Source: Amorphophallus konjac (Eukaryota > Streptophyta > Magnoliopsida > Alismatales > Araceae). From it: 64,000 nt of DNA. Location: contig CM040125.1 in assembly GCA_022559845.1 (NCBI GenBank), forward strand, positions 286,364,200 through 286,428,199. The letters are read 5' to 3'. The notes beneath the pieces are model-generated. The model did not search any database. It saw only the letters and a list, made by a program, of their open reading frames with translations, and was not told the origin of the DNA. The position numbers and the translations under genes were made by a program. Below, piece after piece: positions 22,525 to 32,559 of this stretch; position 1 is the first letter of the stretch, and each line of letters opens with the position of its first letter.

Positions 22525-22580
22525 AGCGGTCACCCTACGACCGCTATTGTGAGAAGGCGGTCGCGCGATAGACGCGTTCT
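22525..22580. repeat. palindrome pair 2 in LTR3
   Basis: The first unit is perfect, TAGCGGTC-N7-GACCGCTA (about 22524-22546). The second, GGCGGTCG to AGACGCG, starts 31 bp further on. Confidence 0.75.
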
Positions 22581-22747
22581 CGCGGTTAAATCTGAAATTT
22601 TTAGATTTTCGGATTATCTCCCATTTATCCCGTTTATTAGCCTCTTTATCAGGGTTTGCCGACCCGAGCGACCCGGCCGACCCAGTCTCGGCCCGGGTCA
22701 GGTCGAGTCGGGCTGGTCACCCAGCTACCCAGTCCGCTCTCTCTACA

Positions 22748-23054
22748 AGGCACATGATTTTTTGAATTTTTTAAAATTTAAAATTTTATTTTTTAAAAAT
22801 GTCAAAAATTTTAATAAAATTTTATTTAAAGAATAAATGATATATACATTTAATATTATTAGAATGTTGAGATTTTTTATGATAATAGATCCATACTAAA
22901 TTACACATAATTATTTATATAAAAATAACATATTACACCTCTTAATTAAACATCTTATTCTAAGAGATAAAAAATTCCCTTAATATATTAAAGTAAATAT
23001 AGACATAATAATGACATCATTCAACTCCAGTCATGAAGTATAAAATAATAAAAC
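22748..23054. other. AT-rich stretch without recognised features
   Basis: This segment is strongly AT-rich with no credible frame, RNA gene or repeat end that I can identify. Confidence 0.5.
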
Positions 23055-23633
23055 TCACTCATCTGAGTCATCTGTGAATCCTGAATCCCAATCAGAATTA
23101 GATACATGAGAGTGATGACCCGTATAATCTAACTCTATCCTAGTGGGTGGAGGTACATGTGGGTGAGACTGAAAATATGTAACCATCTGCACAAATGATA
23201 GGTCACGTGCAGCGGTGGAGGGTACATGAAAATATCTAAAAAAAGCCCTCACTACATCTATACATTCAATTCTATCATGTGCTACTTTTGCGACTGGTGC
23301 TGGTGCTGGTACTGGTGCTGCTCGAACTCTGGACGTGAAGGAAGATCCTGCTCCGCCCGGTGCTAGCGGTGGGGGTACCCTGGACGTAGAAGAGGATGCC
23401 CCAGCTCTGCTACGAGAAATATATCCCTCCCATAACTATGTTAGAAAGTAATGTCGGACATCCCCTGGGACAGAGGAGCATGCACGGCAATCACGTCCCA
23501 CTCCCGCAAGGTGCTCTGAAAATCTGTGTATGTCGGTGACGCGATGTCCGCAGTATCTACAGTGCACATGTCTATCACCCTCAACAGTGTAACCATGTTC
23601 CCACACAGGGTGACATCGTCCGTCCATGATCAC
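23055..23633 (-). pseudogene. BED zinc-finger / hAT transposase N-terminal fragment
   Basis: One minus-strand frame of 193 codons is broken by a single TAG near 23438. The first ~60 residues are a BED-type finger: HPVWEHG, then HCRYCGHRVTDIHRFSEHLAG and a following CRAC, giving the Cys/Cys/His/Cys pattern of plant hAT transposases and domesticated relatives. After a Ser/Pro/Ala linker, VVRAFFRYFHVPSTAARD resembles the start of the DUF659 region that follows the finger in that family. The frame then ends in an acidic tail instead of the catalytic core and dimerisation domain, so it is either truncated or a short derivative. The finger would bind DNA at transposon ends or promoters. Confidence 0.7.
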
Positions 23634-23776
23634 CTACAAATGTTGAAAATTTTTACGTTAGTAACTTCAATGACAAGTACAAAACTCAAGATATGAAGAA
23701 ATTTACAATTAATTATTAGTTACTTATAAATATAAACAAATGATACATACTTCTAATCATATGGGCCCAAACTTGG

Positions 23777-24342
23777 TCACATCTCATCTCCAAACAATCT
23801 GACATTAAATGTGGTCCGCAGATAGGATAGATAGTCTTCATAACGCATTGAACCTGCATAGTTCTCCCAATACATGCGTACGTAGTATTCATAATGTTGC
23901 GAACCTTGTGCGTACACGACCGGCGGTGGCGTAGCTGAGGGCTGATCATATCCTTCGGTATATTGCGGCATTGAAGTATGGGCATGAGGGTATGGATACG
24001 ATGGGAAGAATGAACTACTGCTATCTGAATCACCATGATACATCGACTATTGCGGCCATGACCGTCCATACTCACTTCTAGATCCCTGCGAGTCATGTGT
24101 GCTCATCCTCTTAAAATAAGATAGCATGTCTTGATAGCTGATACTGTCTGCAACAGAACTTCCATAGTATGGATCCCAATGATCAACTTCCCGCCTCGTC
24201 CCTGGCGGTGGAGCACCGTGATCCACATCTTGCGTGGCATGTGTGAAGTGCTGCTCCTCTGTCCCTGCGGCATGTTCGCGGCCCCCATGACGTCTACCTT
24301 GACCACTGCTATACTCTCTGTCACCAGCACTAGTATCCCCAC
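23777..24342 (-). pseudogene. low-complexity Ser/Tyr/Pro-rich protein fragment
   Basis: A minus-strand frame read from about 24342 has one stop near 24049 and ends at 23777. The part upstream of the stop is hydrophilic. The part downstream is rich in Ser, Tyr, Pro and His, then ends YVRMYWENYAGSMRYEDYLS plus a short tail. Such tails are common at the C-terminus of plant hAT-type proteins, but the piece lies upstream of the BED finger rather than after it. It could be the end of another hAT copy or an unrelated gene. I do not recognise a domain. Confidence 0.4.
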
Positions 24343-24359
24343 TACAACTTGTTAAACTA

Positions 24360-24744
24360 AAAGCATTATTTAATACATATTAATTACATCTACAATTTTT
24401 ATTATAAATAAATTTTAATTAAAATAATAAATTTAATTCTACAACATGTAAAAATAAATACATTTTTTAATACATCTAAATTAAATATTTAATTTTTTAT
24501 ACAAATTATATTTTATATAGAATCATCGAATACAATTTACAATCCGTAAATTTATCTATAAATTTAAAATCATTTGAAAAATATTTATCACTAAATTTAA
24601 ATTGAAATTTAAAACATCTACAATTAAATGAATTAAATAATACATCAAAAATAAATTTTAAAAATCTAACAAAATCTATTCTTAAATTTTTACAACTAAC
24701 AAAATTAAATTGATTTAAACTATAAATTTAATTAAATTTTTTTA
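24360..24744. other. AT-rich spacer
   Basis: About 385 bp of A/T-rich sequence with no supported gene or repeat structure. Confidence 0.5.
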
Positions 24745-25345
24745 ATCCCCCACCTCCCCGGTGCCCACCGTCCCCCACCAGCTGACCCCCCTGCCCCACC
24801 CCCATCGTCCCCCACCAGCGCCACTAACGCCCAGCTCCTTCCTGCCCCACCCCCAGCTCCCCCCAGCGCCCACCGTCCCCCACCACCCCCCCAGCCCCAG
24901 CCCCACCTCCCCGAGCCCCAGCCTCGTCCCCCGCCGTCCCCAACCACTACAGGAGTGGCAGACACCCCCCCCCCCTCTCCCCCACCCCCACCGGCAGTGG
25001 CAAACGCCCCCCACCTCCCTCCCCTACCCCTACCGGCGCTGTAGCAGTGGCCGACGTCCCCCCTCCCCTACCCCACCTTCACCCACCCCCACCAGCACTG
25101 CAGCGATACTAGATGGCCCCCGCCATCTCCCTCACCCCCACCGACTGCTGCAACGGTGGCAGACCCCCCCCCCTCCCCCACCCTGATCAGCGCTGCAGCG
25201 GTGGCAGACTGCCCCCCCTCCCCAACCCCCACCCGCAGCGGTAGACAGCCCCTGCACGCCCCCCACCCGCCCACTACCCCGCACCACCCCCGGCGTCCCC
25301 CTACCGGCGGGATCCTTCCCCCTCCGCCCTCCCATGGCGTCCCAC
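24745..25345. repeat. C-rich low-complexity tract (G-rich on the minus strand)
   Basis: Six hundred bases consist largely of CCCCACC, CCCCC and CCAGCGCC phrases with degenerate repeats such as AGCACTGCAGCGGTGGCAGAC at a few positions. All six frames look open only because of composition; the peptides are poly-Pro or poly-Gly. The minus strand contains many closely spaced G-runs of three or more and could form G-quadruplexes. Confidence 0.75.
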
Positions 25346-25390
25346 CGACCACCCTCCCCATTTAATAAAAAAAAATAGAAACGAGAGCAC

Positions 25391-27148
25391 TGTTGACATG
25401 TTTTCCTTCTTTCACCGACTTGAAAATCTCTTCTATCCCTTCTACTAAGTCAATATGAGAAATACAAGATCTAAAAACAGGAGGGAATAGAAGTACGTAA
25501 ACCTGTGTGATCACCACCAAGATGCCAAATGTGATTAACGCGACGTATCTTGGAAAGGAGGAGAGGTACTCGCCTTAAAACCAACGCTACGAGGACGCAC
25601 GGCTCAGAAGGAACCGCCTGTGTAGATACACTGCCGCACGACAGACCGCTCGCAGACGCCGAAGAGGATCGTGGGACGAAGAACGACTGGCAGATGAGCG
25701 GCTCGTATTCAACCGCATGAGGAAGAAGGACGGTCCACTGGTAACCACTCTTCACCTAGAACGGATGAGGGGAAACCGCACAAGATCACCACACCGTAAG
25801 TTGCAAAAGTCCGAACCTCCACCCCTTCCGACCGGCCAGAAAGAGTGGGCCTCACGCTGGTGTGTTGCTGACCTGTAAAACCACGTGTAGAACACAAAGA
25901 AAAACCTAGATTAGAACTACAAAGTGTAGTAAATGCTAGAATGGAGAGAAATGAACATGACTAAACGAATGGGGGATACCTGGGGAGTTTTAAACCCCTA
26001 GGGGCGTCAAAAACATAGGAGGGTGTGTGTGAATGATGTATGAGAGTGAGAAAACGTGGGAGAAATATAGGGAAAGTGATGCATGCAAGTAAAAGAGAAC
26101 GATGGTACCAAATGAAACAATGACTCAAATCAAGACTACTCCCTGAACCGGAGGCCTGTGCGGATGTAGAATGCCTCCCTCCCTGGTGGTAGGTCGCTCA
26201 AAGATTCGGCAGGGCTTCGCTGTCGACCAAAATCTCCCCCCCCCCCCTTTTCAAACCCGGCCTCTAAGGTCTATTTACAGAGCCCTCAAAGTCCTAGCTT
26301 GAAATTAGGGTTCCTAGCCATTTTCAGGTCGAGATTATCAAAGATAAGTTGTAGATAATCGAATTATCTCCCAACCAGAAGAAATGACATCGAATTTGGT
26401 TTAGTATTCGTGGAGAAATGGTTGGAGGAAGTTGGGGTGAAATCCACGAGTGGAGAGAGAAACCTGTTAAATCTTCAGTAAATGAGCAGTTAAACTGTCT
26501 CACGATAGACCACTCATCTATATGAGCGGCCCATAGTGGACCGTCCAACCCTGTCGGTGAAAATTCACAAAATAATCCAAATTATCCATTGAATTGGCCG
26601 AAAACTTCGCCGTTGGACTCTTATGAGATGAGCGGCTACCTGTGCACCTTTCATCCATTAGAACGGCCAGTAGACAGCCGTTCATGAGTTGTCGGTGGAA
26701 AATTAGGATAAATGCGATAAATATGTAATTATCTGAACAATCAACCATACTTAAAACTCTAAGACAAAACGGCTAATGTTAGCGCGCTCATCAAGTTGAA
26801 CGGCTACTTATAAGCCGTGTGAGATCGTGTCAGTGATAATTCAGAAAATCAACCACAATATCCCATAAAAGTATGGACGGCTCAAACATGACCGCGCATG
26901 GTTGTGCGGCCAGAGATTGACTGTTCAGGAATTGGACGACTTGAAATTCATAAAAATGATCAATTACCCAAAATCAAGTCCATTAAGCCCTGAATTGAAG
27001 CAGAGCTAGCCAGGGAGGGAGGCTACCCATAAAATAGGCCCAAAGATGTTGCCTGGAAATAGCCCAACGAGTGATGGACAACTCGAGGCATCAATAAATG
27101 ACAGCAAGAGAAATGACTCAACTTATTGGCAAAAAATGGGTGTCAACA
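25391..27148 (-). repeat. 3' LTR of element D (1758 bp)
   Basis: On the minus strand the LTR begins TGTTGACACCC at 27148, right after a polypurine tract, and ends TGTCAACA at 25391. This gives a perfect eight-base terminal inverted repeat. TGTTGACACCC-like starts are usual for Tat LTRs. The second LTR needed to prove the limits lies outside the window. The bases beyond it (AGCAC) are the expected target duplication. Paired palindromes occupy 26484-26930. Confidence 0.75.
26484..26930. repeat. paired palindromes in element D LTR
   Basis: Units of about 21-23 bp include GAGCGGCCC to GGACCGTCC (26524), AGCGG (26631) with GAACGGC-N9-GCCGTTC (26661), AACGG at 26768 and 26799 (the latter ACGGCT to AGCCGT), and GACGG/TGCGG at 26876 and 26905. 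Steps are 31, 31 and 29 bp. The arms differ from unit to unit yet remain self-complementary. Confidence 0.75.
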
Positions 27149-27161
27149 GATGCCCCTCCTT
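27149..27161 (-). other. polypurine tract of element D
   Basis: The minus strand reads AAGGAGGGGCATC directly before the LTR start. It sets the orientation of D and the LTR boundary. Confidence 0.75.
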
Positions 27162-28119
27162 AACGTCCTCTTTGCAGGGGAGCGAGCGGAGGTGAAAGCG
27201 GAAGCAAGATGAAATATGGAGATGAAGCAGAAACGAAGCGGAGCGGACCAAAAAGCGGGAGTTAAGGTAAAAGACACCCGTTTTCTCGCCAATAAGTGAT
27301 AAGAATCTTCCGAAAAACTCTGAATCACTCACAAGGAATAGTTGGACCAAAAGCGATACCAATCTGGAGGAACTAACTAAATAAAAGAAAACACACGATC
27401 AACCTCATGGGGGACACAATCCCTCGGACCAATGAGGAGACCAGAATAAACAAAAGTAAAGAAACGGACAAAAACTCCAGATGGAGACCTCTTAATCAAC
27501 CAAACCAAGTGAACAAACAAGAGAGAACCCTCTAACTCAGAATAGAATTGTTCCTCCTACTCAAACACCGAATGCAGAGTTATCCATCACTGGTGGAATA
27601 TTAACCGGCAAACCATGGATCATGAATGCTCAAAAGATGCGTATGATGCATGCTGGGCTAAAATAAAAGAAATCATTAAAACGAATGCAAAGAAAGCCAC
27701 AAAATAGAAAATACTCGAGAATAGTATTGCTAGATTGGGAGAATCAGAGTCAAGACACTATCTGCAACCACATCGTGTAAGATAGAACCATCCTCCCCAG
27801 ACCTTCCCAACCTAACGGCCTATCCGGAGGTTAAACACATGAACCTGGATCATCATTGTTTTTGTTAAAGGGGAACATCAGATCCTGAAACATGCGAGTA
27901 ACCAACCGGTTCTCGAGGTAATATAGCATAGTACCATATAGTAATGCAATAAGGGATATAGGGATGGAAAGCCATACCCGACTTACCTGTGCAGGTGAAA
28001 CGGCAAGTGAAGGTGATGCTGCACATAAGATTGTTAGCAAGATTTGCGATAAGATCATCGAATAGCCAAGTTTATCACTTGAACACTAAGTGCAGCAATA
28101 AGGGCAAGACCATTTTCTC
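27162..28119. other. noncoding 3' region of element D
   Basis: Between the 3' LTR and the first antisense gene I see only A-rich, moderately complex sequence. There is no frame, palindrome pair or tandem repeat that I trust. Confidence 0.5.
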
Positions 28120-28128
28120 TCAAACACG

Positions 28129-28285
28129 CACGGTCAGATACAAACCGCCCAAAGTAAAGAACGGCTAAACATAAGCCGTTTATAAGCACGGGATTTGAAC
28201 ATGGCTTAGACAGTATACCATTAGAGAAGAACGGCCACATAGCAACCGCTCAAATGACAGACGGTCTATCGTTAGACCCTATATC
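28129..28285. repeat. two palindrome pairs upstream of the antisense PMD gene
   Basis: CGG cores lie at 28131 and 28162 (31 bp), and at 28232 and 28262 (30 bp). The second unit is a clear AACGGCT-N-AGCCGTT; the fourth pairs GGTCT with AGACC. Confidence 0.7.
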
Positions 28286-28849
28286 TTCTAGAGTTTTGAA
28301 ATAAAAAAAACCCCTTCATCTCCCTCCTCCCCACCGTAACCGACGGTGGGAGAGGGAGGACGAAGGGAACCAAAGCACCCCCTCCTCCCCCTATCTCAAT
28401 CTCTCACAACCTCTCATTCTCTCCCTCATGCTGTCAATCTTCCCCCCATGCGAACCAAGCACCAGGCCTCCCGCCCCGCCATGGCCGAAGAAGAGGCTCC
28501 ACCGCCACCGCAACAGGCGACCGTCGTCGCGGAGGAGACCACCGGAGGAGAGGAATCCCCACCGCCACTCATCGTCGAAGAGGATGTACCCCCGGTGGCC
28601 GCAGCGGAGGAAGGGGAAGCCGTGGCAGAAGAGCACGCCGTCGAACCGGCAGAGGAGCCCATGACGGCGAGGGGAAAAGCCCCACAGGACCCCGAGGTAG
28701 GCCCACAAAAACCCTAGCCATTTTTTCAATTTTAAGCGATGCATGTTAGTCCTAGGGCAACCACGGGGGGATTAGACAGCTTAGGAGTCGGTTTGGGGCC
28801 ACTGCCGGCAAGGAAGCCCTCACCGTCATCGGGGAAGACGACGGTTGAA

Positions 28850-29260
28850 CGGTTCCAAAGGGACCACACAACCAAAGACATGCGGCCCAAATAGGACCAC
28901 CCAAGAACATACGGCCCAGGGGTGGCCATTCAACTCCAGAAAACAGTAGGGCGGAGGAAGGAAATGAACGTTGGAGAGTCCACCACTTAACCGAAGGACA
29001 GGCCTCAATGGGCCATTCGAAGGATTAGAAGTTCAGAACAAACGCGGTCCATATCGGACCGCCCAAAGAATGTGCGGCTTAGGAGTGGCTGCCCAAACTC
29101 AGAAAATGATGGGGGAAGAAATAGAAGAACGGTGAAGTTGTCACCGTATAACCAGATAAACGGGCTAGATTAGCCCGTTCAAATACAATATACTTGAGAA
29201 CTCGAACGGCCCACATCAGGCCGTACATCAGGATGAGTGGTTCATGGGGAACCGCCCTTC
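28850..29260. repeat. palindrome groups inside the first intron of the PMD gene
   Basis: CGG cores lie at 28850, 28883 and 28912 (steps 33 and 29), at 29045 and 29075 (30), at 29161 alone, and at 29207 and 29238 (31). Perfect units include GCGGTCC-N5-GGACCGC, ACGGGCT-N5-AGCCCGT and ACGGCC-N7-GGCCGT. All lie between splice sites 28697 and 29345, so they would be removed from the spliced message. Confidence 0.8.
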
Positions 29261-30053
29261 TCACAGAAATGCACTTTTTTTTATTATTGATGAAATAAAA
29301 TGCTTAAATCTATTATTAAATGCATGAAATTAATAATGAATGCAGGGAAAGCGCAGGACCCGCATCTCGTGGCTGCAGGTCCGGGCAGTGTATCAAGCAC
29401 TACCGGACTTCCAGCGGGAGCGGTTAGCTACCCTGGGGTTCGCCCCCTTCCTGAGCATGGAGGTGTGTCGGTTTGACACAGCTCTACTTTACGCCTTGCA
29501 CGACCGCTGGGACCCAGTGAGTCGCACGTTCCTCTTCCCCTGGGGGCATATGGTCCCCACGTTGGAGGACGTGGCCAGACTCACTAGCCTGCGAGTGCAT
29601 GGCACTTCGGTCAGCGGGAGTACTCATCCCGACTACTGCGAGATGGCCCAGGAGCTGCTGGGCCTACAGCTGCGGCGCCCTGAGCGACAATCGACCCTCC
29701 TACCCCGAGCGAGTCTTTAGGACAGCTTGGGATTACGGCGAGCGGGGATAGCTACTGGAGAGCAGCCAGAGCAGCACCTTCAGCGGCTGGTGGACTTGGC
29801 AAGACCCAGAGTAGCTGTAGAGCCGGGAGCAGAGGCCGATCGAGTACTATGACGGTTCTTGATGCTGCTGTTTGGGCGACTACTCTTCTCCACGCGGGCG
29901 GACGTGATGAGCTGCCGCTTCCTCCCCCTCCTCCAGGACCTTGACCACGTGGGCAACTACGAGTGGGGAGCGACGGTCCTCTCCATCCTGTTCGACACGC
30001 TGAGTTCGACGGCCCGTCGGACCATGCTCGGGGGCTTCTCCCCCTTACTCCAG

Positions 30054-31237
30054 GAACGACTCCTACTCTAGACTTAATTATGCAACTTCTATATGCTTCC
30101 TAGATGCTGACGCGATGTTGTGATGCAGGTTTGGGCCTACGTGCGACTACGTGCACTAGGCAGAGGCGAGGAGACCCGTCCTAGGCTCCTACTGCTTGCC
30201 CAGAGGTGGACCGCACCTCGAGAGATTGCAGCCCTTAAGAGAGAGGTCCGGGAGCTGCAAGATGACATAGACGCTCTACCGTACACCTCGGTACAACTCT
30301 AAACTTAGACTCTCAATTAAATGCAGTTCTATATGATTATGATGCCGATGCAATTTCCAATTTTGCAGGTACGGCGGACTCCTAACGCCGAGGAGGGACA
30401 GGAGGGCCAGCCCTTGGTGGCAGGGGCCCTTACCTTCTCGGGACGAGACGTGTGGCTTCACTGCATGAACGTGGTGGAGCCACTGCACTTTCGACTGATG
30501 ATGAGGACCATTGGGGTCCCTCAGCCAGTGGTGGAGTTCCCGGTGGCAGAGAAGCTGGGGGAGCGCGTGACTAGAACAACACGAGGCCTAGCAGCGGCCT
30601 TTGACTAGACGGCGCGGAATGCCGCGCAGATAGCAGATTGAGTAGCACTCGAGTGGGTGGTGACCGCCCGAGCAGACAGCGACTCGACGTACTACACCGC
30701 ATACGCAAGACACTATCGGGACCAGGTTTTCGGGGTGCCCACCGACCGGTATGACTTCTAAACTTAAACTCTGTCTATTATGCTTATGATCTCTATATGA
30801 TGATGCATTGACATGTGGACTTCTAAATGCAGATCGATCCAGAGGGGCGGCTCGCGGAGCTGTAGGGGCTCCTACATTCTACAATCAGGGAGCGAGACGA
30901 GGCCCGGCAGGCCTTGGCCCTATTGGTGAGTTTTCTACACCCTAAACTCTTTAAATTATGCAAATGTTTATGATTATGATTATGCATGTGACTGACCTAG
31001 AGTTTTGGATGCAGCGCGCCGAGGGGGACCAACGGCAGGGACCGATGCTCCTTCTTTTTCCTCCCAGACTCCCGCAGACCGAGTTGAGCGAGATGTTGAG
31101 TTCACACAGATGGTGGCCCGGGCAAAGGCAGTCGAAGCCGCACTCTTCGAGAGGGTACGCGACTACTACACTTTCCCTTTAATGCTTATGCTTATGATTA
31201 TGGAACGCAATTAACTGACCATGAAATGTGTATGCAG
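30054..31237 (+). other. five short, mutually similar introns of the PMD gene
   Basis: Introns lie at 30054-30128, 30291-30368, 30749-30832, 30926-31014 and 31155-31237 (75-89 nt). Four start with GT and all end TGCAG. The first starts with GA, a lost donor. They share phrases in the same order: CTAAACTTARACTCT near the donor, then ATTATGC, TTATGATTATGAT and finally ATGCAG. The similarity is stronger than a shared splicing signal would require. Exon phases are 0 for the first three and unclear for the later ones. Confidence 0.65.
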
Positions 31238-31959
31238 ACGACTGAGCTGACCGCGTCACTAGGCAAGGCCGCCCGACTGCGGGAGGATGCGGAGTGTCTC
31301 CGAGCCGAGGCTACCACTTTACGAGGAGACGTGGTAGAGGCTTCGCGCCTCTTTGCTGAGATGGAGCGTTCCTGCACGGAGATAGTGGAGACAAAGCTAC
31401 TACGCTCTCGGGCGGCGGAGGCGGAGCGGTACCGCGCTGAGCCGGAGCGGCTTCAGACGGAGGCGGAGCGCTACCGGGTAGAGGCTGAGCAGGCTTGACT
31501 TTAGGCAGCGAGGTTAGAGGGGATGGTGGCGGGCATGAGGGAGGTGAGTCGGGAGCGCAGCCGGGCGACCCTGAGTTGCAGCCACGGTTCTCATGGCTCC
31601 GTGAGGAGTTACTTCACCAGTTCCTCCAGCCGTCGGAGGAATGAGGGTGAGGAGCAGTGCCGCCGATAGAGTGATGAGGTGACTTCCACGATGCCTCCCC
31701 CAAAGAGGCATGAGGGCAGTGGAGACAGTGACGGGGGCCAGGGAGAGGGGGCAGGCCTGACTCTTTGTACTTGGGACTCAACTTTTGTACATGATATGAT
31801 ATGATAGTGATATGCTTTTTTTGATTTTCTGTGGATGAACGTATGAATGTATGAATGAATGAAAATGATAGACAATAACTAAACTAACTACGACTGCTAA
31901 CTCGACACGAATGAGATGGACACGTGTGAGAGAGAGGCGACACGAGTGAGCGAGTGGGA

Positions 31960-32060
31960 CGCCGACTCAGAGTGAGAGAGAGATGCTGACTCAGAGTGAG
32001 AGAGAGACGTCGACTCAGAGTGAGAGAGAGAGACGCCGACTCAGAGTGAGAGAGATAGAG
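31960..32060 (+). repeat. 24-26 bp tandem repeat, four copies
   Basis: The phrase GACTCAGAGTGAGAGAGAG recurs near 31964, 31988, 32012 and 32038, embedded in GA-rich sequence. It lies between the two antisense genes. Confidence 0.8.
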
Positions 32061-32126
32061 ACGAATGATTAGGAGGTAGTGCGGCAGGTGGATGGGCGGT
32101 CGCCAACTGGCCATCCAGATGATGAA

Positions 32127-32325
32127 CGGCTGGCATTAGGCCATTCAAAGACTGCTTGACATCGCTTAGAATAGACAGATAGACGGCTCCATACTGACCG
32201 TTCGTGTTGAAGGACAGTTGGGTTTAGACCGTTCTATGGCTCTAAACCGTACTGTTTAGAAAAGGTTGAGCGGTCCTCTGTTGACCGCTCTAAGGAAAGG
32301 GCGGTCTATCGAGAGACCGTCCAAC
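32127..32325. repeat. palindrome groups between the two antisense genes
   Basis: CGG cores lie at 32127, 32184, 32215, 32271 and 32302; the last two pairs step 31 bp each. GAGCGGTC-N7-GACCGCTC near 32269 is perfect. The next unit pairs GGCGGTCT with AGACCGTCC. They lie about 235-430 bp upstream of the second antisense gene. Confidence 0.8.
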
Positions 32326-32470
32326 CCCACGTACTGGGAGTCCAATCGGGACTCCCTTGGAGAGTCCCAAACTGGGGGGATAGAGTTCTAAACCTACCCA
32401 AACACTAGCCTATCCCCATCTAGATGTATCCTAGCTCAATCCTAATGGGTTTAGGCTTCTATACAAGCTC

Positions 32471-32476
32471 TATAAG
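32471..32476 (+). promoter_or_regulatory. TATA box candidate for the second antisense gene
   Basis: TATAAG stands 89 bp upstream of the start codon at 32560, a normal spacing for a plant promoter plus short leader. It suggests that the antisense gene has its own promoter. Confidence 0.45.
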
Positions 32477-32559
32477 AAGAGAGGCGGTCCTAAATTCACA
32501 ACTCACACCAGACCCCTCTTTCTAGGCCTCAAACCTTTGCTATTCTTCATCAAATCATC

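Larger units (their letters stand above)
20017..22747 (-). repeat. LTR3: truncated Tekay-like LTR next to element B
   Basis: From 20017 on, the sequence parallels the solo LTR F from about 39075 block by block. Shared blocks include CTCAGCTCTA-like leader text, AGTACTCCCGGCGCAATGCG near 20338, TACCCCATGGTTTATA, and the GGTACAACCAGCTCG / CTTACGGAGGTCTTG blocks near 21002-21062. About 370 bp at the plus-side end are missing, apparently cut away where element B inserted. The other end is uncertain: homology with F fades near 22655, and a plausible TGTAGAG start on the minus strand puts the boundary at 22747. It holds three groups of paired palindromes. Confidence 0.65.
28448..31757 (+). pseudogene. 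antisense plant mobile domain (PMD) gene in element D, with introns
   Basis: This gene runs against D's own gag-pol. Exon 1 (28448-28696) starts at the first in-frame ATG and encodes an acidic, Pro/Glu-rich leader. A GT donor (28697) and CAG acceptor (29345) join it in phase 0 to exon 2 (29346-30053). Exon 2 has the PMD signature: ALHDRWDPVSRTFLFPWG, PTLEDVARLTSL, later RFLMLLFGRLLFSTR and DLDHVGNYEWGATVLSIL. Exon 3 (30129-30290) continues with VWAYVRL, and exon 4 (30369-30748) with the rest of the domain. Exons 5-7 give a charged coiled coil (about 31240-31498). Stops at 29718, 29850, 30606, 30639 and later, plus a mutated intron donor, show it is dead. PMD proteins of host plants act in gene and transposon silencing; the role of copies inside retrotransposons is not known. 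Confidence 0.8.

Noticed and set aside
24732..25365. Several Gly-rich and Pro-rich open frames on both strands
   Set aside because: All frames of the C-rich tract are open because of base composition; there is no domain and no codon pattern.
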